A stretch of DNA of 11,179 nt from contig CABSRC010000049.1 in assembly GCA_902480035.1 (NCBI GenBank), forward strand, positions 1 through 11,179, given 5' to 3'. A model generated the notes under the pieces. The model was not told the origin of the DNA. It saw only the letters and a list, made by a program, of their open reading frames with translations, and did no database searches. Shown here piece after piece: positions 1-5,574 of this stretch (position 1 is its first letter; the number at the start of each line of letters is the position of its first letter). This DNA is from an uncultured Streptococcus sp. (lineage in GTDB: Bacteria > Bacillota > Bacilli > Lactobacillales > Streptococcaceae). The position numbers were made by a program, and so were the translations under genes.

Positions 1-45
1 ATACTATCATAGTAAAAAATTATTATGAAAGGACATATTTAGGAT

Positions 46-426
46 ATGTTAAAAGATTTGAAAGCTTTTCTCCTTCGTGGGAATATTGTTGACCTTGCTG
101 TAGCAGTCGTTATCGGAGCTGCATTTGGAGCTATCGTAACATCACTTGTTAACGATATCATCACTCCACTTATTTTGAAACCAGCTATGAAAGCTGCTGG
201 TGTTGATAAGATTGCTAATTTGTCATGGAACGGTGTTGCATACGGTAGCTTCTTGAGCGCTGTGATCAACTTCCTTGTTGTTGGTACTGTTCTTTTCTTC
301 GTAGTGAAAGCTGCTGAAAAAGCTCAAAACCTTGGTAAAAAAGAAGAAGCTGTCGAAGAAGAAGCTCCTGCTCCTACTCAAGAAGAGTTGCTTACTGAAA
401 TCCGCGACTTGCTTGCAAACAAATAA
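46..426 (+). CDS. mscL: Large-conductance mechanosensitive channel MscL
   Basis: The 126-residue protein is the usual length for MscL, a homopentameric membrane channel that opens under membrane tension to release solutes during hypo-osmotic shock. The N-terminal amphipathic helix (MLKDLKAFLLRGNIVDLAVA) leads into transmembrane helix 1 (about residues 14-43, rich in Ala, Gly and Val, with the pore-lining pattern) and then a periplasm-side loop. Transmembrane helix 2 (about 68-92) follows, then a charged C-terminal helix (EELLTEIRDLLANK) that forms the cytoplasmic bundle. The acidic Ala/Glu/Pro linker at about 102-112 is normal. The start is preceded by GAAAGGA at 27-33, spaced 12 nt. An earlier in-frame ATG at 25 stops after five codons. 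The gene stands alone, with a terminator right after it. Confidence 0.96.
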   Translation: MLKDLKAFLLRGNIVDLAVAVVIGAAFGAIVTSLVNDIITPLILKPAMKAAGVDKIANLSWNGVAYGSFLSAVINFLVVGTVLFFVVKAAEKAQNLGKKEEAVEEEAPAPTQEELLTEIRDLLANK

Positions 427-435
427 TCAGATAAA

Positions 436-471
436 AAGATCCGATCTTCTAGCTAGAAGATCGGTTTTTTT
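436..471 (+). terminator. Rho-independent terminator of mscL
   Basis: A perfect 24-nt palindrome (441-464: CCGATCTTCTAG and its complement) is followed by seven T residues, ten bases after the mscL stop codon. The A-run on the left could make it work weakly on the minus strand, but rpsU already has its own terminator before this point. Confidence 0.9.
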
Positions 472-485
472 GTCTTTAACGGATG

Positions 486-515
486 AAAAAAACAAAAAAC
501 AGACCGAGGTCTGTT
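486..515 (-). terminator. Rho-independent terminator of rpsU
   Basis: On the minus strand ACAGACC and GGTCTGT form a stem (499-514), followed by a run of T broken by one G (486-498 on the plus strand is A-rich). It lies 12 bases past the rpsU stop codon. The mscL and rpsU terminators sit back to back and separate two convergent genes. Confidence 0.87.
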
Positions 516-526
516 CTTGTATTCAA

Positions 527-703
527 TTAGAATTTTTTACGTTTACGAGCTGCTTCTGATTTACGTTTACGTTTTACAGAAGGTTTTTCATAGAATTCAC
601 GTTTGCGTGTTTCTTGAAGAGTACCAGCTTTAGTAACCGCACGTTTGAAACGACGAAGAGCATCGTCAAGAGATTCATTCTTACGTACTACTGTTTTTGA
701 CAT
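527..703 (-). CDS. rpsU: 30S ribosomal protein S21
   Basis: The 58-residue, strongly basic protein beginning [20 protein letters not shown] is ribosomal protein S21, a small-subunit protein near the anti-Shine-Dalgarno region that assists initiation. The family pattern is clear: the N-terminal beta strand, the DDALRRFKR helix, and the Lys/Arg-rich tail [15 protein letters not shown]. An upstream in-frame ATG at 766 exists. The start at 703 is chosen because AAGGGAGT lies just before it, because S21 proteins begin MSKT, and because the upstream ATG would fall inside the promoter. The gene is monocistronic here, between its own promoter (738-766) and terminator. Confidence 0.97.
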
Positions 704-737
704 ATTTTTCACTCCCTTCAAGCCTAAAATCTTAATA

Positions 738-766
738 ATTTTATCACACTTTAAGGACGCTGTCAA
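738..766 (-). promoter_or_regulatory. Sigma-A promoter of rpsU
   Basis: On the minus strand a perfect -35 box TTGACA (761-766) and a -10 box TAAAAT (738-743) are 17 bp apart, with a TG one base before the -10 (extended -10). This is close to consensus, as expected for a ribosomal protein gene. The predicted transcript starts about 30 nt before the rpsU ATG. Confidence 0.9.
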
Positions 767-842
767 GATCTTTTGAAACTTTTCTAGCCCTCCTAGCCTT
801 CATGTCATTTCTTTTTCCAACTTTTTCATTCTTCCCATTTTA

Positions 843-851
843 TGATACAAT
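843..851 (+). promoter_or_regulatory. Extended -10 promoter of the ferredoxin-NADP reductase gene
   Basis: TGATACAAT at 843-851 is an extended -10 element (TG, one base, TACAAT). The expected -35 position (about 823-828) has no good TTGACA match, so the TG extension would have to compensate. The next gene's ribosome binding site follows about 20 nt downstream. Confidence 0.55.
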
Positions 852-881
852 GGAAACAAAGAAAACCCTGAAGGAGATACT

Positions 882-1850
882 ATGTCAGAAATTTATGATA
901 TTACAATTGTTGGGGGCGGACCAGTTGGTCTGTTTGCTGCTTTTTATGGCAATATGCGCCAAGTAAAAGTCAAACTGATTGATTCCTTACCTCAACTGGG
1001 AGGGCAACCAGCTATTCTCTATCCAGAAAAGAGTATCCTCGATGTACCTGGCTTTACCAATTTGACTGGTGAAGAATTGAGCAACCGCTTGATCGAGCAA
1101 GTTAAACGGTTTGATACACCGATCTTTCTCAATGAAACTGTAGAGGATATCCGAAAAGAAGGCGATCTCTTCACCATCACTACTTCTCGCCAAGTGCATC
1201 AGTCTAAAGCAGTCATTATTGCCATGGGCGGTGGTGCCTTTAAGCCACGCGCCCTTGACATTGAGGGAGCTGAAGACTTTGATAACGTCCACTATCATGT
1301 TTCGAACATCCAACAATATGAAGGACAGCAGGTGACCGTCCTTGGTGGTGGAGACTCTGCTGTAGACTGGGCTCTTGCTTTTGACAAGATTGCTCCAACT
1401 ACGATCATTCATCGTCGGGATAACTTCCGTGCTTTAGAACATAGTGTAGAAGAACTCAAACAATCTTCTGTCAACATCAAAACACCATTTGTTCCTAGTC
1501 GCTTGATTGGCGAAAATGGTCATGCCACTCACCTTGAAATCACAAAAGTTAAAACCGATGAAACCGAACTCATTCCGATTGATCACTTATTTGTCAACTA
1601 TGGCTTTAAATCTTCAATCGGAAACTTGAAAGAATGGGGTGTAGAATTGCAACGCCATAAAATCAAGGTCAACCAAAAACAAGAAACCAGCCTTCCTGGA
1701 ATTTATGCTTGTGGAGACTGCTGCTTCTATGAAGGAAAGATCGATCTCATCGCTACAGGTCTGGGGGAAGCTCCAACAGCTGTAAACAATGCCATTAACT
1801 ACATCTATCCAGATAAGAAAGTTCAACCAACGCACTCAACCAGTTTATAA
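882..1850 (+). CDS. Ferredoxin/flavodoxin-NADP(+) reductase, thioredoxin-reductase-like type 2
   Basis: This 322-residue flavoprotein belongs to the TrxB-like ferredoxin-NADP reductase family (relatives: B. subtilis YumC), which moves electrons between NADPH and ferredoxin or flavodoxin in the cytosol. The FAD-binding motif is VGGGPVG at 10-16, and the NADPH-binding motif GGGDSA is at 155-160. HRR at 177-179 probably contacts the 2'-phosphate. The C-terminal FAD motif is ACGDCC...ATGLGEAPTA (about 276-300). The redox-active CxxC that true thioredoxin reductases carry just before the NADPH motif is absent (residues 134-152 have no Cys), which separates it from TrxB. The start is supported by AAGGAG at 871-876. 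It is transcribed alone, possibly with read-through into the structured RNA downstream. Confidence 0.92.
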   Translation: MSEIYDITIVGGGPVGLFAAFYGNMRQVKVKLIDSLPQLGGQPAILYPEKSILDVPGFTNLTGEELSNRLIEQVKRFDTPIFLNETVEDIRKEGDLFTITTSRQVHQSKAVIIAMGGGAFKPRALDIEGAEDFDNVHYHVSNIQQYEGQQVTVLGGGDSAVDWALAFDKIAPTTIIHRRDNFRALEHSVEELKQSSVNIKTPFVPSRLIGENGHATHLEITKVKTDETELIPIDHLFVNYGFKSSIGNLKEWGVELQRHKIKVNQKQETSLPGIYACGDCCFYEGKIDLIATGLGEAPTAVNNAINYIYPDKKVQPTHSTSL

Positions 1851-1920
1851 TAAAATAAGTTAATCGATTCTGCAAAGAAGTAAAAATGACTTCCTATTTT
1901 TAGTATGAATCAAGAAAATA

Positions 1921-2102
1921 AAAAACTTTCCGCTGTGAGAAAAGTGCCTGAAACAATACGTTTCAGGCACTCGGGAGTTTTGAGACATTAGGCTCAAAAC
2001 TAAGTCATGGAACTTCTTTGAAGTTCGCTGACGTCCGTACTCACCTAAGGAAAGTTTTTAAAAAGACTTTATCCTCATTATGAAAGGCCTTTGGCCTTTT
2101 TT
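1921..2102 (+). ncRNA. Candidate structured small RNA (multi-hairpin, terminator-ended; possibly asd-type)
   Basis: The 250 bases between the reductase stop and the whiA stop hold no gene but strong nested structure. An outer stem of 11 perfect pairs joins 1921-1931 to 2049-2059. A second stem, GTGAG (1935-1939) with CTCAC (2040-2044), continues it. Inside are three hairpins: GTGCCTGAAAC/GTTTCAGGCAC (1944-1970, 11 bp), AGTTTTGAG/CTCAAAACT (1976-2001, 9 bp) and GAACTTC/GAAGTTC (2010-2026, 7 bp). A terminator hairpin (2083-2099) with a T-run closes the unit at about 180 nt. Length, layout and host fit the asd RNA known from streptococci and other lactic acid bacteria, but that identification is from memory of the family and not from an alignment. 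No convincing promoter was found (a TATGAA at 1904-1909 lacks a -35 partner). It could instead be a 3' UTR of the reductase gene, or act on the minus strand. Confidence 0.6.
2083..2102 (+). terminator. Rho-independent terminator ending the structured RNA
   Basis: AAAGGCC and GGCCTTT (2083-2099) enclose a three-base loop and are followed by T residues to 2102. The T-run is on the plus strand, so it ends transcription from the reductase/RNA side. It overlaps the last bases of whiA (stop 2101-2103), leaving no spacer between the opposed units. Confidence 0.75.
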
Positions 2103-3018
2103 ATTTGTCTAAATCGTCTGCGATCTTATTGATCTTACGCAAACGGTGATTGACGCCGCTTTTTGAAATAGGCTTTTGCAAACTATCAGCGATCTGCTGG
2201 ATAGAATAATCTGGATGGTTCATTCGAATGTAGGCAACTTCTTGCAGGTCACTTGGTAAACTTCCTAGACCGACTGTATCCACAATTTTACTGATATTAT
2301 TGATGGTTTTCATACTAGCTGTGACCGTGCGCTGGATATTGGCCATCTCGGCATTATTGGCCCGATTGAGGTCATTACGCGTCTCTCTCATAACCTTGAT
2401 GGACTCAAATTCCTGCATGGCTTGCATGGCCTCTACGACAATGAGAAAATCAATAATATCTTCCGCTCGTTGCAAATAGGTTACGACTCCCTTTTTACGC
2501 TCGATGGTTTTGGCGTCTAGTAAAAATCCTTGCATGAGAAGGGCAATTCCTTCCGCGTGGTCTGTATAAACAGAATGAATTTCCAACTGGTACTTCCCTT
2601 TTTCAGGATCCTTGATGGAACCACTCGACAGAAAAGCCCCCCGAAGATAAGCACGACTGGCTACTTCATCTTCTAAAACACTGGCATCAATGCCTGTCTC
2701 AATCCCAAAAAAGGCATCTGCCAAATGCAAGTCAGCAAGAATCTCTTCCACCTTTTCATCCAAGAATACTGTGTAAACACGATTTTTTTTCAAATTGGTT
2801 TTTTGGTGGTGGCGAATATCCGATTTGGCCTCATAAAAATGATGCAACAATTCATAGATATGGCGAGCGATCTTGGCATTTTCTGTTGTTACCGAGAGCG
2901 TCAAGCCCCCCATTGAAATCCCAAGACTTCCAGACATCTTGATAATGGCAGCCAATTCACTCTTTTCAAATCGCTTGAGAGACAATAATTCTTCTTTTAC
3001 ACGAACCGTAAAACTCAT
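2101..3018 (-). CDS. whiA: DNA-binding protein WhiA
   Basis: The 305-residue protein is WhiA. The family has an N-terminal domain related to LAGLIDADG homing endonucleases, here degenerate and without nuclease function (RAYLRGAFLSSGSI near 122-135). The C-terminal helix-turn-helix covers about 220-300 (LQEVAYIRMNHPDYSIQQIADSL...SGVNHRLRKI). In actinomycetes WhiA is a sporulation regulator; in Firmicutes it influences cell division and chromosome segregation. Its start overlaps the yvcK stop by ATGA (3015-3018), and an AGGTGAG ribosome binding site lies in the end of yvcK. It is the last gene of rapZ-yvcK-whiA. Because its start sits on the yvcK stop, loss of translation through yvcK could lower its expression. 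Confidence 0.95.
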   Translation of the reverse strand: MSFTVRVKEELLSLKRFEKSELAAIIKMSGSLGISMGGLTLSVTTENAKIARHIYELLHHFYEAKSDIRHHQKTNLKKNRVYTVFLDEKVEEILADLHLADAFFGIETGIDASVLEDEVASRAYLRGAFLSSGSIKDPEKGKYQLEIHSVYTDHAEGIALLMQGFLLDAKTIERKKGVVTYLQRAEDIIDFLIVVEAMQAMQEFESIKVMRETRNDLNRANNAEMANIQRTVTASMKTINNISKIVDTVGLGSLPSDLQEVAYIRMNHPDYSIQQIADSLQKPISKSGVNHRLRKINKIADDLDK

Positions 3019-3992
3019 TTTCTCACCTGCACGATCTGCATCAACTCTTCGACTACTTTTTCACCATCATGAAAGGCTCCTCCATTGACCAACTTCAAGA
3101 AATCAGAAGAAATCACTTGGGGAACTTGCGAGTGCAACCCCTTGAAATCGTGCTCTACCTGTACCAAGTATTCATCAAATTTGTTACTGTTCATGTAAGC
3201 TGCGGGAACCTGATTGATATTGACAAGGACGGTATCGATAAACTTCTCTCCCAAATGTTTATGGAGAACGGCAACGTGGTCACTGTCTGTGAAATGCTCG
3301 GTTTCTCCTCTTTGGGTCATGATGTTACAAACATAGGCTACCTGAGCCTTGGTTTCAAGGATGGCTTTCCCAATCTCATCGATCATCAAATTAGGAAGGA
3401 TCGAGGTAAAGAGCGAACCAGGACCCAAGACAACCATATCACTTTCAAGAATAGCTTCCACCACTTTCTTACTAGCTTTTGGCCGCTCTTGATCGAAGGT
3501 ATTGGTCACATAGACATGATCAATCATGCCAGTGTAGTTAGCAATGTGGCTTTCTCCTACCACTTCTTTTCCATCTTGAAAGACGGCATGAAGGGTCAAG
3601 GGACTATCACTGGAAGGATAGATCTTGCCGGTCGTATGAAAGAACTTGGTTAACAATTGCATGGCATTATAGGTCGAGCCTTGCATCTCTGAAATCCCTG
3701 CAATGATCAAGTTTCCCAAAGGGTGACCGGCCAAAGGGCCATCATCGTCAGCAAAGCGGTATTGAAAGACCTTCTCATAAAAACGAGGCATATCTGACAT
3801 AGCAACCAGCACATTTCGAAGATCTCCAGGTGGTGTCAATTTTTAGATGTTCTTCCGCAATTCACCTGAACTCCCACCATCATCTGCAACAGTTACAATT
3901 GCAGTGATATCGACCGGTTTCTTTCTCAGACTATCGAGGATAACAGAAATTCCTGTTCCTCCTCCAATAACGGTTACTTTAGGTTTTCTCAT
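3015..3992 (-). pseudogene. yvcK: YvcK/GlmR family protein gene interrupted by an in-frame stop at codon 50
   Basis: Reading from the ATG at 3990-3992 gives MRKPKVTVIGGGTGISVILD, then the family motif VADDGGSSGELRKNI, then TAA (3843-3845), and in the same frame KLTPPGDLRNVLVAMSDMP and the remaining protein to the TGA at 3015-3017. The full frame is 325 sense positions plus the stop, the family's normal length, and nothing else is disturbed. One C-to-T change (CAA, Gln, to TAA) would account for it. YvcK binds UDP-sugars; in Bacillus (GlmR) it stimulates GlmS and is needed on gluconeogenic carbon sources and for normal shape. The stop falls after the nucleotide-binding GGGTG segment, so neither fragment should be a working protein. 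A TTG two codons after the stop could in theory restart translation. The ATG overlaps the rapZ stop by four bases, with GGTGA seven bases upstream as ribosome binding site. A sequencing error remains possible. Confidence 0.88.
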
Positions 3993-4879
3993 GAGCGATT
4001 CACCGTTTCTTTCCGTCTGTCTTTATCTCTATGACTGCAATTGACCTGCCAATTTTTTTCTAAATCATGTGCCAAGCGTTCTGCAAAAGCAACTGAACGG
4101 TGTTGCCCACCGGTACAGCCCATAGCGATGGTGAGAACGGATTTACCTTCCCGTTTATAAGACGGTAAAATAGGTACGATCAAGTCATGGAGATGACGGT
4201 AAAAGTCCTCTGATTCAGGGTGATCCATGACATAATCATAGACTGCTGGATCCTGACCGGTTAAATTCCGAAGTTCCAATTTGTAGTAGGGGTTTGGAAG
4301 GAAACGCACGTCAAAGACAAGATCAGCATCGATCGGAAGGCCATATTTAAAACCAAATGACATGACCTCAACCCGAAAATCTGGCTGATTATCTTGACTG
4401 GCAAATTGTTCTGCGATGGTTTTTCTCAGATTACGAGGCGTCAACTCAGTCGTATCCACCACATTTTGACTGATATTTTTTAAAGGGGATAAGAGTTCGC
4501 GCTCTAAGGTAATCCCATCTAAGACACGACCATCTGCCGCTAGTGGATGGCTGCGACGGGTTTCCTTGTATCGTGCTACCAACTCACTATCAGTGGCATC
4601 CAAGAACAAGACCTTGAAATCGAGGTCTTCTTGGTTGTCCAATTCATCCAAAATAGTGCGAATTTCATTGAAAAAAGAACGGCTCCGCATGTCCACAACA
4701 ACGGCTAATTTATTGTTATCCGGGCTATGACGCATGAGCTCAATAAATTTCAGCAAGAGCGCCGGTGGCATATTATCGATGGTAAAGTAACCCAAATCCT
4801 CAAACGATTGGATGGCGACGGTCTTTCCAGCACCGCTCATCCCGGTTACCATGACCAGTTGAATCTTACTTTCTGTCAT
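3989..4879 (-). CDS. rapZ: RapZ/YvcJ nucleotide-binding protein
   Basis: The 296-residue protein carries the Walker A motif GMSGAGKT at 13-20, a Walker-B-like strand VVVDMRSR (about 60-67), and the conserved C-terminal segment MGCTGGQHRSVAFAERL. This is the RapZ (YvcJ) family. In E. coli RapZ binds the sRNA GlmZ and controls glucosamine-6-phosphate synthase; Gram-positive YvcJ is a GTP/ATP-binding protein linked to competence in Bacillus. Length is typical. The start is supported by GGGAGGAG at 4883-4890. It is first in the rapZ-yvcK-whiA set. No good promoter is visible in the 76 bases before it, which instead hold the ridA terminator, so the set may rely partly on read-through. Confidence 0.95.
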   Translation of the reverse strand: MTESKIQLVMVTGMSGAGKTVAIQSFEDLGYFTIDNMPPALLLKFIELMRHSPDNNKLAVVVDMRSRSFFNEIRTILDELDNQEDLDFKVLFLDATDSELVARYKETRRSHPLAADGRVLDGITLERELLSPLKNISQNVVDTTELTPRNLRKTIAEQFASQDNQPDFRVEVMSFGFKYGLPIDADLVFDVRFLPNPYYKLELRNLTGQDPAVYDYVMDHPESEDFYRHLHDLIVPILPSYKREGKSVLTIAMGCTGGQHRSVAFAERLAHDLEKNWQVNCSHRDKDRRKETVNRS

Positions 4880-4896
4880 TTTCTCCTCCCATAAAT

Positions 4897-4936
4897 AAAA
4901 CAGAGTGGCCTACAGTTTCCTGCTCTCCACTCTGTC
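4897..4936 (-). terminator. Terminator (possible attenuator) between ridA and rapZ
   Basis: ACAGAGTGG (4900-4908) and CCACTCTGT (4927-4935) form nine perfect pairs around an 18-base loop. On the minus strand this is followed by TTTTATTTAT and then, almost at once, the rapZ ribosome binding site. It ends the ridA transcript. With no separate promoter seen for rapZ, it may set how much transcription continues. Confidence 0.75.
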
Positions 4937-4956
4937 TTTTTGTCTTTGAATGGTTA

Positions 4957-5340
4957 TTAGGCTTTGATTTCCGCAATAACTTCAATTTCAACCTTCACAT
5001 CACGTGGCAGGCGTGCTACTTCAACAGCAGATCGAGCTGGAAACTCTGTAGTAAAGACTGTTTTATAGACCTCATTAAAAGGTACAAAGTCATTCATATC
5101 ACTTAAGAAACAAGTGGTTTTCACCACGTGGTCAAAGTCTGTTCCAGCCTCTTCCAAAATAGCCCCAATGTTCTTTAAGACTTGCTCTGTTTGTTCTTGG
5201 ATGGTTTCTCCAATGATTTCACCTGTTTCAGGTGACAAGGGAACTTGTCCACTTGCAAAGAGAAGATTCCCTACGATTTTCCCTTGAACATAAGGTCCAA
5301 TTGCTGCAGGTGCTTTATCTGTATGAATTGTTTTTGCCAT
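4957..5340 (-). CDS. ridA: RidA family reactive intermediate deaminase
   Basis: The 127-residue protein MAKTIHTDKAPAAIGPYVQG... belongs to the RidA/YER057c/UK114 family, which hydrolyses reactive enamine/imine intermediates (for example 2-aminoacrylate) released by PLP enzymes. Family features visible are GPY near the N-terminus, FASGQVPL, the central KNIGAILEEAGTDFDHVVKTTCFL, and EFPARSAVEVARLP with the substrate-binding Arg. An ATG four codons upstream (5352) is rejected because GGAG lies between the two, six bases before the ATG at 5340, and family members begin at this point. It is the last gene of the operon starting at 7053, 18 bases after the preceding small gene. Confidence 0.94.
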   Translation of the reverse strand: MAKTIHTDKAPAAIGPYVQGKIVGNLLFASGQVPLSPETGEIIGETIQEQTEQVLKNIGAILEEAGTDFDHVVKTTCFLSDMNDFVPFNEVYKTVFTTEFPARSAVEVARLPRDVKVEIEVIAEIKA

Positions 5341-5358
5341 AGTATTCTCCAAGTCTTT

Positions 5359-5523
5359 TTACTTCTGCTGGTTTTCTTTTGCTAATTTTTCCCTTTGTAA
5401 GCGCAATTTGCGCTTAGGATTTAGCGTATTAAAGAGTTCTTCTAGTTTTTCAGCATTCCAAACATCGGCTGCTGAAACAAAATTTCCATTTTCATCTCGA
5501 AAAGATATTGGTTTATCTCCCAC
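5359..5523 (-). CDS. Small conserved-looking protein, 54 aa, GTG start
   Basis: Between obg and ridA a short frame begins at a GTG (5521-5523) with AAGTGAGG eight bases upstream, and encodes MGDKPISFRDENGNFVSAAD followed by a charged helical second half and a Lys-rich end (stop TAA 5359-5361). The gene-like codon use, the ribosome binding site and its tight fit in the operon (51 bases after obg, 18 before ridA) argue that it is translated. No function is known to me; similar short hypothetical proteins probably occur in streptococci. The segment AEKLEELFNTLN (about residues 24-35) closely resembles GEKLEKLFNMTN in the C-terminal domain of the neighbouring Obg, and the DNA is similar there too. 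It is soluble by appearance: no membrane segment or signal peptide. Confidence 0.8.
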   Translation of the reverse strand: MGDKPISFRDENGNFVSAADVWNAEKLEELFNTLNPKRKLRLQREKLAKENQQK

Positions 5524-5574
5524 TGAAAAAGCCTCACTTCTTATTTGGAATCCTTGATCCGCTGGGGATCTATC

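Noticed and set aside
3..13. ACTATCATAGT near the window start as an operator or -10 box for mscL
   Set aside because: The short palindrome includes a TATCAT, but any -35 box would be outside the window, so it cannot be judged.
704..766. N-terminal extension of rpsU from the ATG at 766
   Set aside because: It would place the coding start within the -35 box and upstream of the transcription start; the ribosome binding site fits 703.
882..1850. Annotation as thioredoxin reductase (trxB)
   Set aside because: The CxxC redox pair before the NADPH motif is absent; the sequence fits type-2 ferredoxin-NADP reductases.
3843..3848. Programmed stop-codon read-through or a selenocysteine/pyrrolysine-type recoding in yvcK
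   Set aside because: The codon is TAA followed by AAA, not a known leaky context, no recoding structure is evident, and intact family members have a sense codon here.
3840..3850. A frameshift as the cause of the broken yvcK
   Set aside because: Recounting the five T residues at 3840-3844 shows that the downstream part (KLTPPGDLRNV) is in the same frame as the N-terminus. Only the TAA interrupts it, so a substitution is enough.
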